From a virus, in the IMG/VR virus record IMGVR_UViG_3300009184_000049, positions 1 through 59,503 of that record: DNA of 59,503 nt. One strand, given 5' to 3'. The notes below the pieces were generated by a model, which was given only the letters and a program-made list of their open reading frames with translations, ran no database searches and had not been told where the DNA came from. Positions 23,679 to 32,745 of this stretch are shown here, one piece after another. The translations under genes were made by a program, and so were the position numbers. Within the stretch, counting starts at the first letter, position 1, and the number at the start of each line of letters is the position of its first letter.

Positions 23679-23683
23679 TTATA

Positions 23684-23722
23684 AGTAATAAAGGGGAGTA
23701 AGAGCGTTAACTCCTACTCCCC
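23684..23722 (-). terminator. terminator after the major capsid gene
   Basis: GGGGAGTA / TACTCCCC arms at 23693-23700 and 23715-23722 plus further inner pairs make a strong stem, followed on the minus strand by TTTATTA. The other strand also ends in a T-rich stretch, so it may act both ways. Confidence 0.7.
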
Positions 23723-23743
23723 CTAATTTTTACTGTTTACAGA

Positions 23744-24889
23744 TTATGCGTCTGCTGCAGCATCTGCCCATGCGATTGCATCCTGTTCTTCCCATTGAAT
23801 ACCAAAGCGAACGAAGACTGTATATTCTACAGTATCCTTCTTTGGCTTGTATTCACGGTTTACAGTGATGTCACGCTGGAATCCCCATACACGGTTCTGT
23901 GGGAATGTCAAGTCGACATATCCTGCAGGGTAGTAAGGAACTTCCTGAACATCGACACCTAGGACACGAGTTGTACGTGCTCCACCGAATGTCTGTGCTG
24001 TACCATCAAGGTATGCTTGACGGTTTGCAGGTGTACCTGCTGGAGTACCAGCAAATGCTTCTGCGATTGCATCTGCAAGAGTACCATTATTCTTAATGAT
24101 TCCCTGGAATGCATCTGTACCTGCGTAGAACTTCAAGTTAGACTTGATTGCACGGTACTTGCGTGGCATTGCAAGAATGATCTTCTGCATTGCATCAGTT
24201 GTCCAGTTGTTATTAGCAACTGTGACTACTGCTTCATGTGCATCTCCATCAGTCTTTACACGGTGTACGAAACCGTTCATGATTGATGTAAATGAATCTC
24301 CTGCGCCTGTTCCATTGATTGCAAGGTCTTCGATATCATTACCGAAAGCATTTGTCATCAAACGAACAATGTGATCTTCTAGTGCTGCACCTTCGATATT
24401 ATCTTCTAGTGATTCTGAAGATACTTCCCAGTCAAGACGAATCTTCTTTGTAGTCAATTCAACCTTTGAGAATGTTGCACCTGCGTTTGTGTAATCGCCA
24501 ACTGCTTGCGCTGCTGCACGAATAACACGCTCTCCGACGTTTACCTTTTCGAGTTCCATTGTGTTGGCTCTCATAGTAACGCGACGGCCATCTTGGGCGA
24601 GAATGGTTGCATCCCACACGTAATCAATAAAACGACGTGCTTGCTCTGGGCGTAGGATACCTGATCCAGCCTCACCTGAAGGATTTACTGCGTTTGGACC
24701 TGATGTAACTCCGTTAAGTGATGTTGGGATATTACCCAATACACCACCGTCAGTGTAGTTACCTGGTACGTTAACTCCTGCATCTGAACCTGATGCAAAT
24801 GCGCCCTGACCCTGATAGAGTCCTGGTGCTGTTCCGCCAATGTTACCTGAAGTACCTGGCTGGTTCTTTTCTATATTTTGTTCCGACAT
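23744..24889 (-). CDS. major capsid protein, HK97 fold
   Basis: 381 aa. A flexible glycine-rich N-terminus (about 1-75) is followed by the HK97-type body: RFIDYVWDATILAQDG, then TTKKIRLDWEVSSESLEDNI (near the E-loop/spine region), IEDLAINGTGAGD, and a C-terminal TVFVRFGIQWEEQDA. It forms the icosahedral shell. A textbook AGGAGGTGA lies 5 nt before the ATG, and a strong terminator follows the stop, as expected for one of the most abundant virion proteins. It lies directly after the protease-scaffold gene. Confidence 0.92.
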   Translation of the reverse strand: MSEQNIEKNQPGTSGNIGGTAPGLYQGQGAFASGSDAGVNVPGNYTDGGVLGNIPTSLNGVTSGPNAVNPSGEAGSGILRPEQARRFIDYVWDATILAQDGRRVTMRANTMELEKVNVGERVIRAAAQAVGDYTNAGATFSKVELTTKKIRLDWEVSSESLEDNIEGAALEDHIVRLMTNAFGNDIEDLAINGTGAGDSFTSIMNGFVHRVKTDGDAHEAVVTVANNNWTTDAMQKIILAMPRKYRAIKSNLKFYAGTDAFQGIIKNNGTLADAIAEAFAGTPAGTPANRQAYLDGTAQTFGGARTTRVLGVDVQEVPYYPAGYVDLTFPQNRVWGFQRDITVNREYKPKKDTVEYTVFVRFGIQWEEQDAIAWADAAADA

Positions 24890-24912
24890 ATTGTCACCTC
24901 CTGTGATTTTTT

Positions 24913-25557
24913 CTAACTGAATAGATCGGCTGTTTTGAGGAAACTACCGCCCCATAGGGATTTTTCAACCGTTTCAGGTTGATTCTGTACTATCTCGCCG
25001 AGATCGCCAGACTTTCGGAAAGCAGTGTCTTGCTCTACAAGTTCCACACGCTTACCAAATTCATTAAATACATTTGTTGCTGATGCAATATCTTTTGCAA
25101 CTGCTTCAAATGATGTTTGTGCCACTTCAATGTCAACCTTGGTAGACTTTAAAAGTTCTACTTCTGATTGCAATGACTTGACTATTTCTACTAGATCGCT
25201 AAAGGCTTTTTCAAGACCGTCATTAGTTTCGGCAACTGCTTCTGCAATTACTTCATCTGACTTAGGAGCCATTGGCTTCTTCTTGTCTTCTTCTGATTCA
25301 ACTGATGTTGATTCAGTTCCTTCATGAGCAGCAGACTCTTCAGCATCAGTTGGCTTTACAGCCTTTTCTGTTGAATCATCTTCAGTTGCATCTGACTTTG
25401 AACCGCATTCACATGCATCCATAGCCTTTCCGCAATCTGGACATGTTGAAGCCTTTGTAACTTCATCTTCTGCTACTGGAGCGACCTTCTCTGTTTCAAC
25501 TGCAATATCAGATTTCTCAACGATTTCTTCAACTGTGTTTTTTGTTGATTTTGCCAT
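24913..25557 (-). CDS. nested in-frame scaffold protein (internal start)
   Basis: Inside the protease gene an AAGGAGG sits 8 nt before an in-frame ATG at 25557, giving a 214-aa product with only the acidic, coiled-coil C-terminal part (helices near VEIVKSLQSEVELLK). This mirrors lambda C/Nu3, where a scaffold is made from an internal start in the protease gene. The ribosome binding site is stronger than the one at the outer start, which appears leaderless, so the nested product may be the major one. Confidence 0.55.
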   Translation of the reverse strand: MAKSTKNTVEEIVEKSDIAVETEKVAPVAEDEVTKASTCPDCGKAMDACECGSKSDATEDDSTEKAVKPTDAEESAAHEGTESTSVESEEDKKKPMAPKSDEVIAEAVAETNDGLEKAFSDLVEIVKSLQSEVELLKSTKVDIEVAQTSFEAVAKDIASATNVFNEFGKRVELVEQDTAFRKSGDLGEIVQNQPETVEKSLWGGSFLKTADLFS

Positions 25558-26316
25558 AAGGTTTTCCTCCTTGTTAATCTTAGAAGTATTAATGCCTTTA
25601 GCACTATCAACTAAGAATTTTATCATTTCTGTTTTTTCATTATCCGTTTTTTCAACGAAACCTATATTTGCCATTTGCTCACCAGTAGTTGGACTTAACT
25701 CTGACTCATTTTCTGAAACCATAACAATGCCTGATTCCTTATCATAAAATACATTTTCTAATACTGTCTCATCAGCCTTGATAACATCTACGCCATCAAC
25801 CTTTTCGACAGAAACAATATTTGCAAACTGATTTGCTGGGGAATCCACAAGACTCAACTCAACTAAATCGTATTGTTTAATAATTCTAATTGCCTTATCT
25901 GACTTTTCATCATAACCATCATCCCACTTGTTCATACGTCCACCAATAGAAAAACCAGTTAGTGTTCCATCTAGAACCTTTTCCCAAGTATCTTGTGCAC
26001 CCTTTGAAACATATGCAGAGACAAATACACCATTATAAAACTTCTTTGACTCTGGATCAAAATACTTATCTGCTTTAAATGAAACCATCTTGCCTACTGC
26101 TAGTGGTTGATGCATTTCTCTGATGTTCCCTCGAAATTTTGCAAACGCATCCATTGATGCTTCTGCTGTTACAATGTCATCTTGCTTGTCTAAATTATCT
26201 AAAGATGCAAAACCAGAAACGACTCTTCGTTCCTTGTCTACCTTAGTAAGAGGCATCGAAAGACGCAAATTGTTGCCATTGGTATTCCAATGTGCTTTAG
26301 ATATATTGATCACCAT
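24913..26316 (-). CDS. prohead protease (XkdF-like) fused to scaffold
   Basis: 467 aa. Residues about 15-165 are an XkdF-type serine protease: VVSGFASLDNLDKQDDIV, candidate catalytic His69 in REMHQP and Ser123 in LTGFSIGG. The rest is acidic scaffold-like sequence with a small cysteine cluster (CPDCGKAMDACEC, around residue 290) that could bind zinc, then coiled coils. It would shape and mature the procapsid. The start is an ATG at 26316 or the GTG directly after it; TATAAT-like boxes end 5-6 nt before either, suggesting a leaderless message. Confidence 0.82.
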   Translation of the reverse strand: MVINISKAHWNTNGNNLRLSMPLTKVDKERRVVSGFASLDNLDKQDDIVTAEASMDAFAKFRGNIREMHQPLAVGKMVSFKADKYFDPESKKFYNGVFVSAYVSKGAQDTWEKVLDGTLTGFSIGGRMNKWDDGYDEKSDKAIRIIKQYDLVELSLVDSPANQFANIVSVEKVDGVDVIKADETVLENVFYDKESGIVMVSENESELSPTTGEQMANIGFVEKTDNEKTEMIKFLVDSAKGINTSKINKEENLMAKSTKNTVEEIVEKSDIAVETEKVAPVAEDEVTKASTCPDCGKAMDACECGSKSDATEDDSTEKAVKPTDAEESAAHEGTESTSVESEEDKKKPMAPKSDEVIAEAVAETNDGLEKAFSDLVEIVKSLQSEVELLKSTKVDIEVAQTSFEAVAKDIASATNVFNEFGKRVELVEQDTAFRKSGDLGEIVQNQPETVEKSLWGGSFLKTADLFS

Positions 26317-26319
26317 TAT

Positions 26320-26325
26320 ATTATA
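26320..26325 (-). promoter_or_regulatory. promoter at the protease gene start, probably leaderless
   Basis: Overlapping TATATA/TATAAT boxes directly before the ATG at 26316. The TATAAT at 26325-26320 is 6 nt from the GTG at 26313; a TATATA further up is 5 nt from the ATG. Confidence 0.4.
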
Positions 26326-26374
26326 TACCCTTTTTTATCATATCTTAGATATTGAGATGGCCAAATCTTTAGAA

Positions 26375-26959
26375 TTAATAAGTTTTTGCCCAAGACGGGC
26401 TCATTGCTTCTAAAAATGAGTTAAGTGTGCTTTCTTTCATGCTATGAAACTGCTTAGATATCCTATAATACTCACTATCCTTTTTGGCTAAATGAACAAA
26501 TAGTAGCAGGAGGTAGTCTTCTTCATTGCTAGATGGAAAATCTGGCCTCCAGTGCAAGTCTTCTTCACCCTTGATAAAAGATACAGAGTTTGTTTGATTG
26601 CTAAAGTTTTCACCTTCAATGACCAGTGGCCAATCAATTGTGGCATCAATGACTATATCCATAACCCACTCACCAGTGACAATATCCTTGTGTTTTCTGA
26701 GTTCTGGGACTTCTCCATCTTTAATTTGATACTTAACTATTTGAGTATAAATAACCTCTAGAGAGTCGTCTCCAATCTCTTTTCTTGCCTTATCTAAAAG
26801 CATGTCTTGAATTTCCTTTGGCAAAAAAACTACTTTATAATATCTTTTAAATTCTTTACCGTAAGAAAGTCCTATGTCTTTTATTTTTTTAAATACACAA
26901 TTTTTTATTTTATCAAAACTTGCAATATCAAAAAAATCAGCCTTGTATATAGATATCAT
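26375..26959 (-). CDS. 2OG-Fe(II) oxygenase-like protein in the capsid operon
   Basis: 194 aa. It has the iron-site pattern His90-x-Asp92 (RKHKDI) and a distal His136 within GEEDLHWRPDFP, followed by Arg138. The same residues at the same numbers occur in the oxygenase at 46659 (KHKDD and HWREEFP), so the two are paralogues. Such enzymes use 2-oxoglutarate and O2 to hydroxylate side chains. It lies between portal and protease genes, so a head protein could be the substrate; that is inference. The start ATG is 2 nt after the portal stop. Confidence 0.65.
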   Translation of the reverse strand: MISIYKADFFDIASFDKIKNCVFKKIKDIGLSYGKEFKRYYKVVFLPKEIQDMLLDKARKEIGDDSLEVIYTQIVKYQIKDGEVPELRKHKDIVTGEWVMDIVIDATIDWPLVIEGENFSNQTNSVSFIKGEEDLHWRPDFPSSNEEDYLLLLFVHLAKKDSEYYRISKQFHSMKESTLNSFLEAMSPSWAKTY

Positions 26960-26961
26960 TA

Positions 26962-28548
26962 TTAAACAGAACGTCCCTCACCTTTTGGATTACGACCTGC
27001 TACAGTTGATGGACTATCTGAATTATTATTTGTTCGTTCTGCATCTCGTGCTCTACTTGTTGTTGCATCTGCCACCTGTTCTGGTTTAAGTTGAAGTGGC
27101 TCGTCCCCTCCTGGGCGCTGTGGCATTCCTAGTTGCTCTCTTGCTTCATTAGGAACAATAATCTGATTCTTAACATAGCGCTCAAGAATTTGAGATTGAG
27201 TAATCTCATCTGTAAGTGTAAGTTCATTAAATTTAAATTCAAGGATATCTGTTTTTTCACGAATTATTTTATTTATATGCTTTTCAAGTTGTCTTTGAGA
27301 AGGTCTTGCTACTTGCTCCTTAAATGTTCTATCTTGTGATAATGCTGAAGCGATTGATCCAGAATCTCCTCCACCAAGTTTTGAAAGTGGAACCTGATGT
27401 GCTACCAAGATATCATCACGGTTTTGCTTACGATACTCTTTAAAAGATCCTTCTTGTATACCGTTTTCAATTGGCTCCATTTTAAACTCAACCTTATTTG
27501 TATCTGAGTCTGGTGGAAGAGGTATGTAAAGAGTTCTATGGTTTTGACCTTTAAGTCCAGTCTGCAAGAATCTAAACATCTTATCCTCTGCTTCTGCAGA
27601 TAACTTTGCACCCTTTAGAGTTACAACATATCTAGGAACAGCCTTGTTGCTAAAGAAATCAATATTATATTGTGAGGCAAGAGAATCACCATACAAAGAA
27701 TTAATTGCAGAAATAATGTCTGGAACTCCATAAAAAGTATTTAAAGGAGAGTATTGCTTAAAGTGAATAATCTCATTAGGTCTAGGATCTGTTCCAAGTG
27801 GGTTTGCGTTAGATGCCCCAAAGTTACGGAAGTAAACAACCTTGTTTCCAATAACTTGGACAAACCCATCGCGTAATCTTCTTACACGAACAGTTGTTGC
27901 TGGTATATGACCAACATATCCTATATCGCCTTTTACTGTTCTTCCAATCTCTAAGTATGCATTTCCAGTTGCCTGCAAATCAGTATAAACTTTTTCCATT
28001 GAAGAAGTAAAAGAATCATCGTTATTTAAACTTTCTAACCAATCACGCATCTCGATCTTTGCTCTTTCAATTCTTTTACGAGCACGATCTGTAGCCCCAG
28101 AATCAGTTGATGACTCAATCTTCAGCATTGTTCGTGCAGAAATTTCAAAGTCATAGCCTAGCCCCACAATATTTTCTACCTTTGCATCGATTGCAGCATG
28201 ATTTGCAAAAGATGTATCATAGTAGTTTGCTAACTCATAAAGGTTCCATGGAGGGGTGATAACATCAAACAATCCATAACCGTTTCTATAGATTAGGCCT
28301 GGATTAATTTCTTTTGATGCTGCGCCATTAATACCTGTGCTAATGGCCATTGCGCTGTCCATATATGCAGGAGTTGCGTCGGCTTTTGATACCCTCTGTG
28401 CACGACGCTTAAAATTATTATCTAATCCACTAAGATTTTTTAAATTATCCCAGTCTTTGTTAAATGGATCTTGCTTTATAAAAGTATCATCTGATTTTGG
28501 AAGTTCGTCAATTCTTGCGCCAATTCTATAATCCATCTCGTCACTCAT
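26962..28548 (-). CDS. portal protein
   Basis: 528 aa with typical portal features: GLFDVITPPWNLYELANYYD, LGYDFEI, an IEIGR-like strand (YLEIGRTVKGDIGYVGHIPA), DIISAINSLYGDSLASQYN, and a C-terminal helix-rich clip and crown region ending in a polar tail. It forms the dodecameric DNA gate at one capsid vertex. It is TAATG-coupled to the small gene before it and followed by the head oxygenase and protease genes. No terminase gene precedes it in this window, which is unusual. Confidence 0.9.
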   Translation of the reverse strand: MSDEMDYRIGARIDELPKSDDTFIKQDPFNKDWDNLKNLSGLDNNFKRRAQRVSKADATPAYMDSAMAISTGINGAASKEINPGLIYRNGYGLFDVITPPWNLYELANYYDTSFANHAAIDAKVENIVGLGYDFEISARTMLKIESSTDSGATDRARKRIERAKIEMRDWLESLNNDDSFTSSMEKVYTDLQATGNAYLEIGRTVKGDIGYVGHIPATTVRVRRLRDGFVQVIGNKVVYFRNFGASNANPLGTDPRPNEIIHFKQYSPLNTFYGVPDIISAINSLYGDSLASQYNIDFFSNKAVPRYVVTLKGAKLSAEAEDKMFRFLQTGLKGQNHRTLYIPLPPDSDTNKVEFKMEPIENGIQEGSFKEYRKQNRDDILVAHQVPLSKLGGGDSGSIASALSQDRTFKEQVARPSQRQLEKHINKIIREKTDILEFKFNELTLTDEITQSQILERYVKNQIIVPNEAREQLGMPQRPGGDEPLQLKPEQVADATTSRARDAERTNNNSDSPSTVAGRNPKGEGRSV

Positions 28549-28952
28549 TACTCATCACTTCCATACTTATTAAATGTATCTTGTGCTGCTTTCCATGCAC
28601 CAAGATCGTTCATAGAAGGAATTAGTCCTTCTGCCATTCTTTCTTTTTGCTCTGAATATTCTTCTTCTGAAATTCTTGTTAGCCCTGGAACAAAAATACA
28701 ATCGCCATTGCCTTCATCTCCGTAATATTTTGCTGCATCTCTAAGTTTTGCAATCTGAGCAATGTCGCCTTTCATTGACTCAATGTTTAATACAGAGCCA
28801 GTTCCATCAGTAAACCATTTTCCATCAGCCTTTTTATAAACGTAAAGACCCCAATCGTAATGCTTTTCAATAATTTTTGCACGGGACTCTCCCACTTGGC
28901 CCTTCATCTTAGGCAGGGTTTTACTCTTTTTCTTTGGATTTTCAATATTCAT
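28548..28952 (-). CDS. portal-adjacent hypothetical protein
   Basis: 134 aa from the ATG at 28952, chosen because an extended -10 box ends 7 nt upstream, fitting a leaderless start; a GTG two codons earlier would start within the spacer. The N-terminus is basic (NPKKKSKTLPKMKG), followed by an alpha/beta domain (YDWGLYVYKKADGKWFTDG) and an acidic end. It is linked to the portal by TAATG. Function unknown. Confidence 0.6.
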   Translation of the reverse strand: MNIENPKKKSKTLPKMKGQVGESRAKIIEKHYDWGLYVYKKADGKWFTDGTGSVLNIESMKGDIAQIAKLRDAAKYYGDEGNGDCIFVPGLTRISEEEYSEQKERMAEGLIPSMNDLGAWKAAQDTFNKYGSDE

Positions 28953-28959
28953 AACCACA

Positions 28960-28968
28960 AGTATACCA
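28960..28968 (-). promoter_or_regulatory. extended -10 promoter, leaderless start at 28952
   Basis: TGGTATACT ends 7 nt before the ATG at 28952, with the upstream gene's TAG stop (28973-28971) immediately before it. It likely drives the portal operon. Confidence 0.55.
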
Positions 28969-28970
28969 TA

Positions 28971-31900
28971 CTAGGCAGGGTCAATGACTAGTTGGTTCCA
29001 GTTAACATCCGCATATGCCGTGTATTTATAGTTCCCAAAGCGTAAAACACTGCTGTCTTCTACAACTATCTTGTTTGTTCCAGTATAACTTTTGTAAACT
29101 TCTGATGGATTAACTCCATAATAACTTGTTTCTGACAAAACCAAGACTTTGTTCCAATTAAATGATCCAATATTCCAAAACTTCCAGTCTAATTCTCTAG
29201 AATTAAGGACCTTAACTCTAAACCAAGGCCTTTCGGAAACATTCTGAACCTCCTGTAGGTTTGTTGACTGATAGAAAGATATGTTATTAAATAATAATGG
29301 CCCAGTAAGTCTAATAGCCCCCTCAAAATATGAAAAATCTAAACTGTTTGAAAAACTAATGCCAAGGAATCCCCAGTCTTGCAAAGTTATAACTGGCTCT
29401 TTTACAATTCTTCCATTCCAGTAAAATCCAATTCCATTTTGAACTAATCCAGTTTTTGTATCAATTGAATAAATTTTTGCTCTTCTTCCACTTGGATCAC
29501 ATGCAACCATATAAAACTTTATATAAGAACCTTTGCTTTCTACTTCAAAAATTTCTGTTGGTGCATATGGAAAATATTCTCCATCAAACCTAACTGCAAG
29601 TTGCATAGCAATAACCTTAAAGCCATCTGCCCTATTTGTATTAATAGGAATCATAAGCCCCCTATTTACAAGTGGATCATAGGTTCCTTTTAATTGAATA
29701 CCGCTTGTTTTTGTCAAATACAAATATGGAGATGATGCATTATATATTGAAAAAGGATTATTCTTTTTAAAATTATAATAAATTCCAGACTTTGTATAAG
29801 GGTAAATAGGAGTTCCAAATCTTGTTCCAATAGGGCTTGCGTCCGCTTCATTTAGCGCTTGAGAAGCGTAAGACATATTTTTTATACTAACATTGTTAAC
29901 TGATGAATTTTTTACGTTAATGTCTATATGAGTAACTATTGACAAATCATTAAAGTCAACACCTGAAGGTGGATAGATTATCATGTTGTCTACTACCTCA
30001 TACTTTGTTGTCATCCAATCAGATCCTGGAATCAAGACACCATTTCTTTCTGGCTTTTCTATCTTATCAAAATACTCAAAAGTTGCATTTGCTCCAAGTT
30101 TAGTATACTGAAATGTAACATATGTTTTTACTAGTGCTCCTTCTGTATCATACTTATAACTTTTTGCTATTTTGTTTTTTAAATCTTCATAATCATTATA
30201 TCCAGTAAATAAATAATTATCTAACGAATCATAGTTTCTTTGAACTGGAATGCTGTAATCATTAGCAAGTTCTGCGTATGTCCATTCAACTGGATCTGTC
30301 TCTATTGCAAGAGTTTTTGAAGGTATTGGATAATTAAAATTAAACTGTATAAAATCAAGATCAAAGTATTGATCACCTCTTTTATCAAAAACAGATTCTG
30401 CAAAATAGGTAAGTGGTAAATTATCCTCCCAATATCCATTTGAAGATACTGCAAGTGTATATTTTTCAAATAAAATATCTGGCACTAAAGTATAACTGGC
30501 TGTGTGCTCAATTAAATAATCTTCTTCCATTAATACAACTTTTCCACCATCAAGTGCTCCAGGAGAAACGTCCGTAAGGCCTCCGTATGGGCTTAGAGAT
30601 ACAGTATCAATCCCACCATCAACATCTACTATTTCATCACTTTGATAAACATCAAACAAATTTTCATTAAGTTTTGGAATGCCAAGTTCGTTGAACAAAT
30701 TTTTTATTTTTTGAAAATTATACTTTGTTGCAAATCCAACTTTATAAATTTTTCCTGTAAATGTTGATGTATTTATTAATTTGTTGTTTTTATCTCCTCC
30801 AACATATAACCTTAGATCTGATAACGATCCAAAAAAACTAGAGACAGGATTCCCAAATATTTCTATAAACCTAGGAATATTTACACCCACTTCAATAAAT
30901 TCGTTTGGGTTTAAATTCTGAGAACTATAGATAACCTCTGTTTTACCATTTGCGTAAATACTGTAAACTATTTTCTTATTAGAAATTTCTATTTTAAAAT
31001 AGTCTAGGGTGTTTTCTTTTTCAATTTTAAAAAGTATTTGTGGCGTTGTTGCATTACCTTTTATTTTAAAACATCCATAGAATGCTGATATTGGAGTATT
31101 TAAAATATCAAAGTTTTCAAAAAATAAATATCCCCTAACACTGTCCCATGATGATGAGGGCATAAATGTAAAATAATCTTTTTGATCATATAAAAAGTTT
31201 TCTGTATTTGATACTAGGTTGGCAGTTTTGTTTTCATTAAATAAATCAGACTCTGTCTTTGATGATAAAACTATTTTTGGAAGTGGGTGAGATATTACAG
31301 AAAGTGCTTTATTTGTAGTAGATAAATTATCATTAAATCCTTGATTCCAAGACCCAGTTTTAGGATAAGAATAGTTGGCTTTATAGTTTGCAAAAGAATA
31401 GTCAACTGTAACAGAAGTTCCGCTATATGATGTATTGATATTTTCTGGTATTTCAACACCCTGACCAAAAACAAATCTTCTTTTTGCAACATCGCTTGGG
31501 ACCAGGTATGGGTAAATTCCAACGCAGTCTATATCTATTGGGGAAATATCATCATATGCATAGAACCCTATCCAATCTTGGTTTTTGCCTGCTACAAACT
31601 CTAAAGGGAAGGCAGCCAAGTCTTGATCATGTTGAATTGAGACAACCTCTGTTCCATTAATTAACAAAGATGCAATATTTTTTCCAACCTTGAGATGCAC
31701 AAGCATTGGCCTTGTCCACTCTCCAATATAATTTGTTTTATATTCATTACCAATTTTTAATCCAATTGATGGTCCATCTACGTATATTCCATCGGTTGAT
31801 GCAATAGGGCCAATAATTCTTTTTCTGTCAGTGGTATAAGAATTTATCCTAAGCCAAGTTTCAAGTGTATATTGTTTAAATTGACCTGATTTGTTTAGCA

Positions 31901-32720
31901 TTCCAACACCAGGAACTATTAATGAGGGATTAGTCCCATTTGAAAAAAGAGTTGTGTGCCCAGCAGTTCCATAAACAAGAGGAATGCCAGAATTTTTTGC
32001 TTTTAACATATTGTCAGATACAAGATAGTAGGCATCCAGTTCTTGAAGTCCATAACACTTAGCAACAACACCTTTTTGTGGTGCTATAGAAATTGTTGAG
32101 GGGATATCTATTACAGTTGTTCCAAGTGAAGTTGATGCAAACTCTTCTGACCACTGTCCTAAAGTTATTCCGTTAACTCTAAATACATGTTTTGCTGCAT
32201 TATCTCCTACAAAATTAATTTTAAAAACAATTCTAATTGCCACATCTTCAGGTGGTGTGTCAAATGTTTCTGATATAAAGATCCACCCGTTATTAATTAC
32301 TGTATCAAAATCTTTAAGATGTCTTATATCACTACCGCTGTTTTCATCTCTATATTCATAACCAATTGAGAATCCTGATATATAAGAACTTTCAGAATAA
32401 AAATACCCACCTACTGAAAAAGTTCTAAGATATGTATTTAAACTGCTCAAGTTAATAATTTCAGGACTAACGGCAGTTATGGACGCTTGCTTATCTGGTA
32501 CAGAACTTGCAAGAATTTTATAAACAGAACTATTTTGAAAAGGCTCTCCAACTGATTTTGGATATGCTGATGGAGTACCGCCACTTACCTTCCAATTTAA
32601 TAAATTTCTTTGTGACTCTGAAATTAAAGAAATATAGTCTGCATTATCATCAAGAGCCCATAGCCCAGTCGGATGCTCAGCAAATACTTTTTCTGCGTAT
32701 AGGTTTGATGAAGTAGACAT
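28971..32720 (-). CDS. large virion protein with LamG/concanavalin-like domains
   Basis: 1249 aa, mostly beta. Around residues 280-400 a LamG-like domain is clear (YTLETWLRINSYTTDRKRII, then LVHLKVGKNIASLLINGTEV); a second ConA-like stretch lies near 530-680 and a third near 1050-1220. Proteins of this kind sit on tails and bind surface glycans. Its place before the portal gene, far from the other tail genes, is odd. It starts with an extended -10 box 9 nt before the ATG. Confidence 0.7.
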   Translation of the reverse strand: MSTSSNLYAEKVFAEHPTGLWALDDNADYISLISESQRNLLNWKVSGGTPSAYPKSVGEPFQNSSVYKILASSVPDKQASITAVSPEIINLSSLNTYLRTFSVGGYFYSESSYISGFSIGYEYRDENSGSDIRHLKDFDTVINNGWIFISETFDTPPEDVAIRIVFKINFVGDNAAKHVFRVNGITLGQWSEEFASTSLGTTVIDIPSTISIAPQKGVVAKCYGLQELDAYYLVSDNMLKAKNSGIPLVYGTAGHTTLFSNGTNPSLIVPGVGMLNKSGQFKQYTLETWLRINSYTTDRKRIIGPIASTDGIYVDGPSIGLKIGNEYKTNYIGEWTRPMLVHLKVGKNIASLLINGTEVVSIQHDQDLAAFPLEFVAGKNQDWIGFYAYDDISPIDIDCVGIYPYLVPSDVAKRRFVFGQGVEIPENINTSYSGTSVTVDYSFANYKANYSYPKTGSWNQGFNDNLSTTNKALSVISHPLPKIVLSSKTESDLFNENKTANLVSNTENFLYDQKDYFTFMPSSSWDSVRGYLFFENFDILNTPISAFYGCFKIKGNATTPQILFKIEKENTLDYFKIEISNKKIVYSIYANGKTEVIYSSQNLNPNEFIEVGVNIPRFIEIFGNPVSSFFGSLSDLRLYVGGDKNNKLINTSTFTGKIYKVGFATKYNFQKIKNLFNELGIPKLNENLFDVYQSDEIVDVDGGIDTVSLSPYGGLTDVSPGALDGGKVVLMEEDYLIEHTASYTLVPDILFEKYTLAVSSNGYWEDNLPLTYFAESVFDKRGDQYFDLDFIQFNFNYPIPSKTLAIETDPVEWTYAELANDYSIPVQRNYDSLDNYLFTGYNDYEDLKNKIAKSYKYDTEGALVKTYVTFQYTKLGANATFEYFDKIEKPERNGVLIPGSDWMTTKYEVVDNMIIYPPSGVDFNDLSIVTHIDINVKNSSVNNVSIKNMSYASQALNEADASPIGTRFGTPIYPYTKSGIYYNFKKNNPFSIYNASSPYLYLTKTSGIQLKGTYDPLVNRGLMIPINTNRADGFKVIAMQLAVRFDGEYFPYAPTEIFEVESKGSYIKFYMVACDPSGRRAKIYSIDTKTGLVQNGIGFYWNGRIVKEPVITLQDWGFLGISFSNSLDFSYFEGAIRLTGPLLFNNISFYQSTNLQEVQNVSERPWFRVKVLNSRELDWKFWNIGSFNWNKVLVLSETSYYGVNPSEVYKSYTGTNKIVVEDSSVLRFGNYKYTAYADVNWNQLVIDPA

Positions 32721-32729
32721 TATAGGTCT

Positions 32730-32738
32730 ATTTTACCA
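32730..32738 (-). promoter_or_regulatory. extended -10 promoter with near-leaderless start at 32720
   Basis: TGGTAAAAT ends 9 nt before the ATG at 32720, predicting a leader of only about 3 nt and no Shine-Dalgarno sequence. Confidence 0.45.
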
Positions 32739-32745
32739 CAGAAGA

